DNA of 16,560 bases from Aphodovivens avicola (GCA_018712515.1 DVGW01000023.1:1-16560), one strand, 5' to 3'. Numbered from the stretch's first letter, positions 7,377 to 14,376 are shown. Numbers and translations: made by a program. Notes: generated from the sequence alone by a model not told the origin.

Positions 7377-7382
7377 ATTATA
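7377..7382 (-). promoter_or_regulatory. Consensus -10 box (TATAAT) for the transporter operon
   Basis: TATAAT on the minus strand lies 86 bases upstream of the permease GTG start. No good -35 hexamer is present at 16-18 bp; the dyad at 7387-7402 occupies that region. The promoter may therefore need an activator or be blocked by a repressor. Confidence 0.55.
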
Positions 7383-7386
7383 TCTT

Positions 7387-7402
7387 GTAACCTTCTGTTT
7401 AC
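7387..7402. promoter_or_regulatory. Candidate operator dyad next to the -10 box
   Basis: An imperfect inverted repeat, GTAACC-TTCT-GTTTAC, with 5 of 6 arm positions matching. It lies 4 bp upstream of the TATAAT at 7377-7382 and over the expected spacer/-35 region. The position fits a repressor site. No regulator gene is present to name the factor. Confidence 0.35.
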
Positions 7403-7453
7403 CGCACAGCGTTGGTCTCATTCTTTTACAGGATCTTTATTTTCTCGGCGAAA

Positions 7454-7472
7454 TGCATAATAATGGTATGCA
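7454..7472. promoter_or_regulatory. Candidate operator dyad in the binding-protein promoter region
   Basis: Perfect 6-bp arms TGCATA (7454-7459) and TATGCA (7467-7472) around a 7-bp A/T-rich centre. CATAAT (7456-7461), a 5/6 match to a -10 box on the plus strand, overlaps the left arm, but no clear -35 is found 17 bp upstream. It is most likely an operator or part of the plus-strand promoter. Confidence 0.4.
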
Positions 7473-7591
7473 AGGGCGGTATTAATGCCGCTGAGTACGG
7501 GTCCGTATGCGTTGCCACGGCGGCGCGCGGATCTTCGCGCGCATCCCAGCGCGCGACCGGAGGGGCGTTTTGCCCCAGGAGGAGGGAATCT

Positions 7592-9211
7592 ATGAAAATG
7601 CTGAGCGAGAAGAACCTCTCACGCCGTACGTTCGTCGTCGGCGGTGCTGCGGCTGCTGCTGCGGCGAGCCTCGCGCTGGCTGGCTGCAGCGGTGGCGGCA
7701 GCGACACCAAGTCCGAGGGCGAGGGCGGCGGCGAGGCTGCTGCTCCTGCCGAGGGCGGTGCGCTGACGGCGGCTTGCGGCTACAGCTCCACCAACGTCGA
7801 CCCGGTCGACCTGAACGGCGGCTCCGCTCTGATGCTGGCTGCCACGTGGCACGTCTTCGAGGGCCTCTACGACCTCGACGTCCACACCTACGAGACCTAT
7901 CCGGCTCTGGCTTCCGGCGAGCCCACCAAGGTCTCCGACACCGTCTATGAGGTCTCCCTGCGCGAGGGCGCCAAGTTCTCCGACGGCACCGACGTCACCG
8001 TCGACGATGTCGTCAACGCCTTCGAGCTGAACATGGCCGCCGGCACGATCGGCCCCTTCCTGACCTTCATCGACAGCGTCGCCAAGAAGGACGACACCAC
8101 GGTCACCATCACCCTGAAGTACCCCTTCGAGACGCTGCTGACCGCCCGTCTGTCCCTGGTCAAGGTCTTCCCGGCCTCCCTGTCCGAGGAGGATCGCAAG
8201 AAGATGCCCATCGGCTCCGGCCCCTGGAAGTACGTCTCCATCAACGGCGACGACGGCGGCATCATCGAGTTCGCGCCCAACGAGAACTACAACGGCTCCA
8301 AGGCCGCCACGGCTGACACGATGACGTGGAACATCCTGCTCGACGACACGGCCCGCACCACCGCCCTGCAGGAGGGCACCGTGCAGGTCATGGAGAACGT
8401 CCCGGCCGTCAACGAGGAGCAGCTCCTCGGCGCCGGCGCCGCCGTCGAGTACGTGCAGGGCTTCAGCCAGGCGTTCCTGATGTTCAACTGCCAGAAGGCC
8501 CCGTTCAGCGATCCTCGCGTGCGCCAGGCGATCTTCTACGCCATCGACACCGAGAAGCTGATCAACAACCAGCTGGCCGGCAAGGCCACCGCGGTCAAGG
8601 GCTACCTCACCGAGGATCACCCGAACTTCCACGAGGCCTCCACGATCTACACCTACGACCCCGAGAAGGCCAAGAGCCTGCTCGCCGAGGCCGGCGTCAC
8701 CGACCTGAGCTTCACGATGGACGTGAACAACAACTGGGTCGCCGAGCTGGCTCCCCAGATCAAGGAGGACATCGACGCTCTGGGCATGGGCGAGGTCACC
8801 ATCAAGGAGATGAAGATCGACTGGGCGTCCTACGCTCCGTCCGATCAGCCGCTGTCCTATGACGTCATGCTGACCCCGGGCGACCCGACCTGCTTCGGCA
8901 ACGACCCCGACCTGCTGATGAACTGGTGGTACGGCGACAACGTGTGGACCCAGGGCCGTTCTTGCTGGGCCAAGGCTGAAGGCAGCCGCTGGTCCGAGCT
9001 GCAGGATCTCATGCAGCAGGCCCGCGAGGCCACCGGCGACGCGCAGCAGGAGCTGTGGAACCAGTGCTTCGACATCATCGCCGAGGAGGCTCCGATCTAC
9101 GCGCTGTTCCATCGTCAGACCGGCACCGGCTGGCAGGAGAGCATGATCACCGGCTTCGAGCCCATCGGCACGACCGGCCTGGTCTTCCTGGGCGCTTCTG
9201 CGACCGCGTAA
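7592..9211 (+). CDS. Extracellular substrate-binding lipoprotein (SBP_bac_5/DppA type), putative sialic acid binding
   Basis: A 539-aa binding protein that would capture the substrate outside the membrane for the divergent permease/ATPase operon. The N-terminus has a twin-arginine signal (SRRTFVV, 10-16), an alanine-rich hydrophobic stretch and a lipobox LAGC with Cys32 as the lipidation site. A Gly/Ser/Glu-rich linker to about residue 50 follows. The mature region has the family 5 layout of DppA/OppA-type proteins, for example WHVFEGLYDLD near the N-terminus and the DPRVRQAIFYAID block in the middle; length is normal. The ATG at 7592 was chosen because AGGAGGAGGG ends 5 bases upstream; the frame continues to 7412 without another good start. 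A second ATG at 7598 is less well spaced. The ligand is inferred from the nan genes; a peptide is the alternative. Confidence 0.88.
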   Translation: MKMLSEKNLSRRTFVVGGAAAAAAASLALAGCSGGGSDTKSEGEGGGEAAAPAEGGALTAACGYSSTNVDPVDLNGGSALMLAATWHVFEGLYDLDVHTYETYPALASGEPTKVSDTVYEVSLREGAKFSDGTDVTVDDVVNAFELNMAAGTIGPFLTFIDSVAKKDDTTVTITLKYPFETLLTARLSLVKVFPASLSEEDRKKMPIGSGPWKYVSINGDDGGIIEFAPNENYNGSKAATADTMTWNILLDDTARTTALQEGTVQVMENVPAVNEEQLLGAGAAVEYVQGFSQAFLMFNCQKAPFSDPRVRQAIFYAIDTEKLINNQLAGKATAVKGYLTEDHPNFHEASTIYTYDPEKAKSLLAEAGVTDLSFTMDVNNNWVAELAPQIKEDIDALGMGEVTIKEMKIDWASYAPSDQPLSYDVMLTPGDPTCFGNDPDLLMNWWYGDNVWTQGRSCWAKAEGSRWSELQDLMQQAREATGDAQQELWNQCFDIIAEEAPIYALFHRQTGTGWQESMITGFEPIGTTGLVFLGASATA

Positions 9212-9271
9212 GCAATCGACCGAGGTTGACTTTGCTCTCCGCCTAGCGCGAGGGCAGAGGAGTTGAATCAG

Positions 9272-9309
9272 AGACCGACCTGCGATTCGTTTCGCGGGTC
9301 GGTCTTTTT
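9272..9309 (+). terminator. Intrinsic terminator after the binding-protein gene
   Basis: A 9-bp stem, AGACCGACC (9272-9280) with GGTCGGTCT (9297-9305), extended by an inner GCGA/TCGC pairing (9282-9285 with 9292-9295). A run of T (9305-9309) follows. It lies 60 bases after the stop at 9211. Confidence 0.85.
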
Positions 9310-9319
9310 CATGTCGGCC

Positions 9320-9373
9320 GCGCTCGTGTGAACCTGCTGCACTCGTGCGCTCGTGGGAACCTGCTGCACTCGC
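9320..9373. repeat. 27-bp tandem duplication upstream of PFOR
   Basis: Two adjacent 27-bp units, 9320-9346 and 9347-9373, agree at 25 of 27 positions. The differences are T/G at unit position 10 and T/C at the last base. Each contains GAACCTGCTGCACTCG. It is non-coding and lies about 200 bases before the PFOR start. A recent duplication of a binding site or simple slippage are both possible. Confidence 0.75.
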
Positions 9374-9575
9374 CAGAACGGCGCTCGCTGACTTATGCTC
9401 GCGATGCGACTCTTCTCTTTGTCAAGACGAGAAGAGCCCCCCGTCTCCTATTTTCATCGCACCCCACTTACCGAAACCCGCGCATCCCGGTGGGCTTCGA
9501 CGCGCTCCACCTCGCCGCAGTGGCCTATCATGGATGAATGCACTTGCCTGCAATTCGTTCAAAGGGAGAGTGGAC

Positions 9576-12500
9576 ATGACGAGAAGCTTCAAATCCATGG
9601 ACGGCAACAACGCCGCGGCCTACGTGTCGTACGCGTTCACCGAGGTTGCCGGCATCTATCCCATCACCCCGTCCAGCCCCATGGCCGACTACGTCGACCA
9701 GTGGGCCGCTTCGGGCATGAAGAACATCTTCGGCGAGCCGGTCAAGGTCGTCGAGATGCAGTCCGAGGGCGGTGCCGCGGGCGCGGTCCACGGCTCGCTG
9801 GCCGCCGGCGCCCTGACCACCACCTACACGGCCTCCCAGGGCCTGCTGCTGATGATCCCCAACATGTACAAGATCGCGGCCGAGCAGCTCCCCGCCGTGT
9901 TCCACGTGAGCGCGCGCACCGTCGCCACGCAGGCTCTTTCCATCTTCGGCGACCACTCCGACGTCATGGCCTGCCGCCAGACCGGCTTCGCGATGCTCGC
10001 CGAGTCCAACGTCCAGGAGGTCATGGACCTGTCCGCCGTGGCGCACTTGGCCGCCATCAAGGGCGCCGTTCCCTTCATCAACTTCTTCGACGGCTTCCGC
10101 ACCTCCCACGAGGTCCAGAAGATCGCCGTGTGGGATTTCGACGATCTGGCCGAGCTCACCGACATGGACGCCGTCCGCGCCTTCCGCGCGCACGCGCTCA
10201 ACCCTGAGCGCCCCGCCATGCGCGGCAGCCATGAGAACGGCGACATCTTCTTCCAGCACCGCGAGGCGTGCAACAGCCACTACGACGCGCTGCCCGCGGT
10301 CGTCGAGGAGTACATGCACAGGATCAACGAGAAGCTGGGCACCGACTACGAGCTGTTCAACTACTACGGCGCGCCGGACGCCGACCGCGTCGTCGTGGCG
10401 ATGGGCTCGTTCTGCGACGTGCTCGAGGAGGTCATCGACTATCTCAACGCGCACGGCGAGAAGGTCGGCCTGGTCAAGGTGCGCCTCTACCGTCCGTTCG
10501 TCTCCGAGAAGTTCGTCGCCGCGCTGCCCAAGACGGTCGCCAAGATCGCCGTCATGGACCGCACCAAGGAGCCCGGCTCCCTCGGCGAGCCCCTGTACAT
10601 GGATGTCGTCAACGCGCTCGTGCAGGAGGGCGTCACGGGCATCAAGGTGGTCGGCGGCCGCTACGGCCTGGGCTCCAAGGACACCCCGCCGGCTTCCGCG
10701 TTCGCCATCTACAAGGAGCTCGAGAAGGACGAGCCGCGTCGCGAGTTCACGGTGGGCATCGTCGACGACGTGACGCACCTGTCGCTTCCCGAGGATCCCA
10801 ACTGCCCCAACACCGCCGCGGAAGGCACGATCGAATGCAAGTTCTGGGGTCTGGGCGGCGACGGCACCGTCGGCGCCAACAAGAACTCCATCAAGATCAT
10901 CGGCGACCACACCGACAAATACGTGCAGGCTTACTTCCAGTACGACTCCAAGAAGACCGGCGGCGTGACCATCAGCCACCTGCGTTTCGGCGACGCGCCC
11001 ATCCGCAGCCCCTACTACATCAACAAGGCCGACTTCGTGGCGTGCCACAACCCCAGCTACGTGACCAAGGGCTTCCGCATGGTCAACGACGTCAAGCCGG
11101 GCGGCACGTTCCTGATCAACTGCCAGTGGGATCTCGATGAGCTCGAGCACCACCTCAACGCCGAGGCGAAGCGCTACATCGCCGCCAACGACATCCAACT
11201 CTACACCATCAACGCCATCGACCTCGCCGTCGAGATCGGCATGGGCAAGCGCACCAACACCATCCTGCAGTCGGCGTTCTTCACGCTGGCCAAGGTCCTG
11301 CCGCAGGAGGATGCGATCAAGTACATGAAGGACGCGGCGACCAAGTCCTACCTGAAGAAGGGCCAGGACATCGTCGACATGAACCACCGCGCCATCGACG
11401 CGGGCGCCACGGCGTTCGTCAAGATCGACGTTCCCGCCAGCTGGGCCGACGCGGTCGACGACGGCATCGTGCCCGAGCTCGAGGGACGTCCCGAGCTGGT
11501 CAAGCAGGTGACCGAGATCATGGAGCCGGTCGGCCGCATGGACGGCGACCGCCTGCCTGTCTCCGCGTTCGTCGACCATGTCGACGGCCAGTTCGAGCAG
11601 GGCGCCGCCGCCTACGAGAAGCGCGGCGTCGCGGTGACCGTCCCGCTGTGGGATCCGTCCACCTGCATCCAGTGCAACCAGTGCTCGTTCGTGTGCCCGC
11701 ATGCGACGATCCGCCCCTACGCCCTGACCGACGAGGAGGCTGCGGCCGCTCCCGAGGCGACCAAGCTCATCCCCGCCAAGGGCAAGACGGCCGCGGGCCT
11801 GCAGTACACGCTGGCGATCAGCCCGCTGGACTGCATGGGCTGCGGCGTGTGCATCGGCCAGTGCCCGACCGACTCGCTCAAGATGGTCCCCACCGAGGGC
11901 GAGCTGGCGCAGCAGGACGTGTTCGACTACTGCGTGGCCAACGTCTCCGACAAGCCCGCGCTGCAGGACGACACCGTCAAGGGCAGCCAGTTCAAGCAGC
12001 CCCTGCTCGAGTTCTCCGGCGCCTGCGCCGGCTGCGCCGAGACCTCCTACGCGCGCCTGGTCACCCAGCTGTTCGGCGACCGCATGTACGTCGCCAACGC
12101 CACGGGCTGCTCGTCGATCTGGGGCGGTCCCGCCGCCACGTCGCCGTACACGGTGAACAAGGACGGCCACGGCCCCGCGTGGAGCAACTCGCTGTTCGAG
12201 GATAACGCCGAGCACGGCATGGGCATGCTGCTGGGCCACGAGGCCGTCCGCAGCCGTCTCATCGACCAGGTCAAGGGCATGCTCGAGGCCGAGCAGACCC
12301 CCGATGCCACCAAGGAGCTCATCCAGGCGTACCTGGATACCGTCGACGATGGCGCCGCCAACGCCGAGGCCGTCAAGGCGCTCGTGCCCGCGCTCGAGCA
12401 GGCCGCAGCCGACGGCTGCCCGACCGCTCCGGCGATCCTGGCCGAGAAGGAGTACCTGTCCAAGAAGAGCGTGTGGATCTTCGGCGGCGACGGCTGGGCC

Positions 12501-13115
12501 TACGACATCGGCTACGGCGGACTCGACCATGTCCTGGCGTCCGGCGAGGATGTGAACGTGTTCGTGTTCGACACCGAGGTCTACTCCAACACCGGCGGCC
12601 AGGCCTCCAAGGCCTCCAACATCGGCCAGGTGGCGCAGTTCGCCGCGGCCGGCAAGGAGATCAAGAAGAAGAGCCTCGCCGAGATCGCGATGAGCTACGG
12701 CTACGTCTACGTGGCGCAGGTCGCCATGGGCGCCAACCCGGCGCGCACGATCAAGGCGATCGTCGAGGCCGAGGCCTACCACGGCCCGTCGCTCATCGTC
12801 GGCTACTCGCCCTGCGAGATGCACTCCATCAAGGGCGGCATGGTCAACTGCCAGGCCGAGATGAAGCGCGCGGTCGAGTGCGGCTACTGGAACCTGTTCC
12901 GCTACAACCCGGCCGCTCCCGAGGGCAAGAAGTTCACGCTGGATTCCAAGGAGCCCGCGGGCGGCTACCAGGAGTTCCTGATGAACGAGGCACGCTACAG
13001 CCGCCTGACGCGCGAGTTCCCCGAGCGCGCCACCGAGCTGTTCGAGCGCAACGAGAAGGCGGCCATGGAGCGCTACCAGCACCTGCTCAAGCTCAAGGAC
13101 GTCTACGCCGGCTAG
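9576..13115 (+). CDS. nifJ: Pyruvate:ferredoxin (flavodoxin) oxidoreductase
   Basis: A cytosolic enzyme oxidising pyruvate and CoA to acetyl-CoA and CO2, with electrons passed to ferredoxin or flavodoxin: the central pyruvate step of an anaerobe. The 1179-aa product is the full single-chain, homodimeric form. The N-terminal domain shows YPITPSSPMAD (28-38). The ferredoxin-like domain has two 4Fe-4S motifs: Cys697, 700, 703, 707 and Cys753, 756, 759, 763. The proximal cluster ligands are Cys817, Cys820, Cys845 and Cys1092. The thiamine diphosphate/Mg site is GGDGWAYDIGYGG (from 970) through NTGGQ (1005-1009). The open frame extends to 9345, but the ATG at 9576 has AAAGGGAG 7 bases upstream and the protein then begins as homologues do (MTRSFKSMDGNNAAAYV). 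It is transcribed alone, between terminators at 9272-9309 and 13143-13173. Pyruvate made by NanA could feed it. Confidence 0.96.
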   Translation: MTRSFKSMDGNNAAAYVSYAFTEVAGIYPITPSSPMADYVDQWAASGMKNIFGEPVKVVEMQSEGGAAGAVHGSLAAGALTTTYTASQGLLLMIPNMYKIAAEQLPAVFHVSARTVATQALSIFGDHSDVMACRQTGFAMLAESNVQEVMDLSAVAHLAAIKGAVPFINFFDGFRTSHEVQKIAVWDFDDLAELTDMDAVRAFRAHALNPERPAMRGSHENGDIFFQHREACNSHYDALPAVVEEYMHRINEKLGTDYELFNYYGAPDADRVVVAMGSFCDVLEEVIDYLNAHGEKVGLVKVRLYRPFVSEKFVAALPKTVAKIAVMDRTKEPGSLGEPLYMDVVNALVQEGVTGIKVVGGRYGLGSKDTPPASAFAIYKELEKDEPRREFTVGIVDDVTHLSLPEDPNCPNTAAEGTIECKFWGLGGDGTVGANKNSIKIIGDHTDKYVQAYFQYDSKKTGGVTISHLRFGDAPIRSPYYINKADFVACHNPSYVTKGFRMVNDVKPGGTFLINCQWDLDELEHHLNAEAKRYIAANDIQLYTINAIDLAVEIGMGKRTNTILQSAFFTLAKVLPQEDAIKYMKDAATKSYLKKGQDIVDMNHRAIDAGATAFVKIDVPASWADAVDDGIVPELEGRPELVKQVTEIMEPVGRMDGDRLPVSAFVDHVDGQFEQGAAAYEKRGVAVTVPLWDPSTCIQCNQCSFVCPHATIRPYALTDEEAAAAPEATKLIPAKGKTAAGLQYTLAISPLDCMGCGVCIGQCPTDSLKMVPTEGELAQQDVFDYCVANVSDKPALQDDTVKGSQFKQPLLEFSGACAGCAETSYARLVTQLFGDRMYVANATGCSSIWGGPAATSPYTVNKDGHGPAWSNSLFEDNAEHGMGMLLGHEAVRSRLIDQVKGMLEAEQTPDATKELIQAYLDTVDDGAANAEAVKALVPALEQAAADGCPTAPAILAEKEYLSKKSVWIFGGDGWAYDIGYGGLDHVLASGEDVNVFVFDTEVYSNTGGQASKASNIGQVAQFAAAGKEIKKKSLAEIAMSYGYVYVAQVAMGANPARTIKAIVEAEAYHGPSLIVGYSPCEMHSIKGGMVNCQAEMKRAVECGYWNLFRYNPAAPEGKKFTLDSKEPAGGYQEFLMNEARYSRLTREFPERATELFERNEKAAMERYQHLLKLKDVYAG

Positions 13116-13142
13116 CAAAACGCGCTAGAGGATGAACCGAAA

Positions 13143-13173
13143 GGGGCGGTGGCCGTTGCCACCGCCCCATTTT
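13143..13173 (+). terminator. Intrinsic terminator after PFOR
   Basis: A perfect 11-bp stem, GGGGCGGTGGC (13143-13153) with its complement (13158-13168), a 4-nt loop and ATTTT after the stem. It begins 27 bases after the PFOR stop. Confidence 0.85.
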
Positions 13174-13211
13174 GCTCGTAGGGCGCTTTGCTACCAGGCT
13201 TTCGCGATCGA

Positions 13212-13240
13212 ATGCCAATCTTTTCGAAGAATGCGACATC
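13212..13240 (-). repeat. Bipartite 29-bp repeat, copy 1 (inverted)
   Basis: Read on the minus strand: GATGTCGCA, a 13-bp middle, then TTGGCAT. It is inverted relative to copy 2 and matches it at 24 of 29 positions, so the two can form a long stem around a 22-base loop (13241-13262). Confidence 0.65.
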
Positions 13241-13262
13241 CGAAGCTTTCTGGAGATGCAGA

Positions 13263-13291
13263 GATGTCGCATTCTTCGGGATACTTGGCAT
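13263..13291 (+). repeat. Bipartite 29-bp repeat, copy 2
   Basis: GATGTCGCA, a 13-bp middle, then TTGGCAT, continuing with ATCGTGCCG to 13300. It shares the first 16 positions with copy 1. It shares both conserved ends, but not the middle, with copy 3. Confidence 0.65.
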
Positions 13292-13334
13292 ATCGTGCCG
13301 TTTTGTCGGCGTTTCGACGCTCGAGAGCCTAAGC

Positions 13335-13363
13335 GATGTCGCAATCTGCCAAGAAATTGGCAT
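13335..13363 (+). repeat. Bipartite 29-bp repeat, copy 3
   Basis: The same GATGTCGCA-13-TTGGCAT arrangement, continuing CTCGTGCCG to 13372. It begins 72 bp after copy 2 and matches it at 29 of 38 positions, with eight of the nine mismatches lying in the 13-bp middle. Confidence 0.65.
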
Positions 13364-13387
13364 CTCGTGCCGTGATGTTGGCTAGAC

Positions 13388-13450
13388 GTGACGGGGGACG
13401 GGGGATCTGTCACATTTGGATAATGTGACAGATCCCCCGTCCCCCGTCAC
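13388..13450. repeat. Perfect palindrome, 29-bp arms, REP/MITE-like
   Basis: Arms 13388-13416 and 13422-13450 are exact reverse complements around a 5-nt loop (TGGAT). Each arm combines GTGACGGGGGACGGGGGATC with a TGTCACATT end, which itself carries a TGTCAC/GTGACA core. There is no T-run on either side, and a separate classical terminator sits immediately downstream, so it is probably not a terminator. It looks like a dispersed palindromic element (REP-like, possibly moved by a REP-associated tyrosine transposase) or a non-autonomous mobile element. I recall similar G/C-rich TGTCAC-bounded palindromes in intergenic regions of anaerobes, but cannot check that here. Confidence 0.7.
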
Positions 13451-13455
13451 ACCAA

Positions 13456-13489
13456 AGAAAGGGCGGCAACCTCGGTTGCCGCCCTTTCT
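13456..13489 (-). terminator. Intrinsic terminator of the aminotransferase operon
   Basis: A perfect stem of about 15-16 bp, AGAAAGGGCGGCAACC (13456-13471) with its complement (13474-13489), with a very tight loop. On the minus strand the stem starts inside the stop codon (13488-13490) of the DUF721-like gene and is followed by TTTGG. The arm's own TTTCT completes the U tract. Confidence 0.85.
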
Positions 13490-14360
13490 ATTCTGCTCTG
13501 TAGGGAACGGGGGTGCCGGCGGTGGGGAAGGCGCGGTGGCCGGCGAGCTCGGGCGGGCTTTGCAGGACGTCGATGCCCACGAGGTTGAGACCGAGCTCCT
13601 TGGCGTGCGCGATGATGGAGGGGGCGTACGCCTCGAGGATCCCGTCGAGGGATTCCGGCGCCGCCACGCGGAGCTGGCAGGCGTACCATGCCTGCTTCTG
13701 GCGCCGCCGCTCGGCGCCGTAGCGCTCGACGAGCGAGGCCCCCTCGATGCGGGCGAGCAGCGCCGCGGCCTGGTCGAGGTCGCCGAGCGCCAGGCAGACG
13801 GCGCGCTTGAACGTCTCGAGCAGCTTGGCTTCGTCGCGCTGCGCCATGCGCCCCGCGCGGGCGCGCGTCGGGGCGTCCTTGCCCGGCGCGCCGTCTGCCG
13901 ATCCGATGCCGTCCGCCCCGCCGTCCCGATCGGGATCCTCTCCCGAAAGCGCGCGCTTGACGCGCTCGAGCTTGTCGGGGAACGCCCGCCGCTCGCGCAT
14001 GCCCAGCTTGGAGGCGATGATGCGGATCTCGTCGAAGCGGAACCCGTCCTGCATGAGCGCGAGCGCCAGTGTCTCGCGGCGGGCGTTGAGCTCGGCGCGC
14101 GCCGCCGCGTCGTCGACGTAGACGCCCATGACGTAGCGGTCGACGTCCTTTCCCGGGCCCTTGCGCGGGGTCTCGTCCTTGGCGAAATAGAGGCTGTTGA
14201 CGTGGGCGAGCACGAAATCGCCCGCAAGGGGGCTGTCGTCCCAGACGCGCTCGACCGCCGCCGCGAACCGCCGGTTGTTGCGCGCGGCGCGCAGCGCCTT
14301 GGAGGCGGTGGGGTCCAGCGCCTCCAGGTATTTCGCTATGCCGGTGCTGACGCTTTGCAT
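13488..14360 (-). CDS. DUF721/DciA-like domain protein of unknown function
   Basis: A soluble 290-aa protein. Residues 32-125 resemble the DUF721 (DciA-like) domain: a tryptophan-containing start (VWDDSPLAGDF), an extended strand region, then YVMGVYVDDAAARAELNARR and a C-terminal FDEIRIIASKLG. This is a pattern judgement without a profile search. Residues 140-172 are a Gly/Asp/Arg-rich, probably disordered linker. Residues 175-230 look helical and charged. The remaining 60 residues match nothing I know. DciA-type proteins help load the replicative helicase, but this architecture is different and I do not assign that role. The ATG at 14360 lies 16 bases after the aminotransferase stop with no good Shine-Dalgarno, so translation may be coupled. 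The stop codon is within the operon's terminator. Confidence 0.7.
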   Translation of the reverse strand: MQSVSTGIAKYLEALDPTASKALRAARNNRRFAAAVERVWDDSPLAGDFVLAHVNSLYFAKDETPRKGPGKDVDRYVMGVYVDDAAARAELNARRETLALALMQDGFRFDEIRIIASKLGMRERRAFPDKLERVKRALSGEDPDRDGGADGIGSADGAPGKDAPTRARAGRMAQRDEAKLLETFKRAVCLALGDLDQAAALLARIEGASLVERYGAERRRQKQAWYACQLRVAAPESLDGILEAYAPSIIAHAKELGLNLVGIDVLQSPPELAGHRAFPTAGTPVPYRAE

Positions 14361-14376
14361 CGCGTTGCGGCGGCCG

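Larger units (their letters stand above)
7292..7591. promoter_or_regulatory. Divergent regulatory region between permease operon and binding protein
   Basis: This 300-base gap separates two divergent units that must work together. The minus side holds TATAAT, a palindrome and a leader of about 80 bases with a 7-bp G/C hairpin (7315-7321 with 7327-7333) before the permease Shine-Dalgarno. The plus side holds a second palindrome and a long leader. Its G/C-rich hairpins are 7523-7529 with 7536-7542, and 7562-7566 with 7572-7576; the latter abuts the binding-protein Shine-Dalgarno. The central part (about 7370-7465) is distinctly A/T-rich against the surroundings. No riboswitch class is recognisable. 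Confidence 0.6.
9212..9575. other. Intergenic region between binding protein and PFOR
   Basis: It holds the binding-protein terminator (9272-9309), a 27-bp tandem duplication (9320-9373) and the presumed PFOR promoter. A TATCAT -10 candidate at 9526-9531 would give a leader of about 40 bases, but it lacks a recognisable -35. A TTGTCA at 9419-9424 has no matching -10 at the right distance. The Shine-Dalgarno AAAGGGAG (9561-9568) serves PFOR. No small gene is supported. Confidence 0.5.
13116..13487. other. Repeat-dense intergenic region between convergent genes
   Basis: PFOR (plus) and the DUF721-like gene (minus) converge here, so no promoter is needed. The stretch contains the PFOR terminator, three copies of a bipartite 29-bp repeat (13212-13363), a perfect palindrome (13388-13450) and most of the minus-strand terminator. 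Short frames cross it on both strands but they encode the repeat units in different frames and have no ribosome binding sites; I call none of them. Confidence 0.65.

Noticed and set aside
7292..7378. ATG start at 7378 for the DppB-like permease
   Set aside because: The ATG is part of the TATAAT box, with no Shine-Dalgarno. The GTG at 7291 has a good one and the expected N-terminus.
7292..7591. Possible riboswitch in the leaders of the transporter genes
   Set aside because: Hairpins are present, but no conserved core of a known riboswitch class is recognisable on either strand.
3266..9211. Plain oligopeptide transporter as the primary call
   Set aside because: The protein families are shared with peptide importers, so it remains the alternative. 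Direct adjacency to nanA-nanK-nanE makes sialic acid the better hypothesis.
9345..9575. N-terminal extension of PFOR to 9345
   Set aside because: It would start inside the tandem repeat with no ribosome site. The 9576 start has one and gives the normal PFOR N-terminus.
9528..13118. Very long minus-strand open frame (1196 codons) antisense to PFOR, and similar long frames opposite nanE, nanK, nanA and the transporter genes
   Set aside because: High third-position G/C removes stop codons on the opposite strand. The PFOR strand has intact cofactor motifs; the antisense products show no known motif and no ribosome sites at their starts.
13112..13363. Small frames on both strands across the repeats, with recurring peptide blocks
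   Set aside because: The recurring peptides only mirror the DNA repeats (72-bp offset is a multiple of three). The frames lack ribosome sites and known products.
13212..13450. Possible CRISPR array
   Set aside because: Only three imperfect repeat copies, one inverted, unequal spacing, no cas genes; the nearby palindrome is a different sequence.
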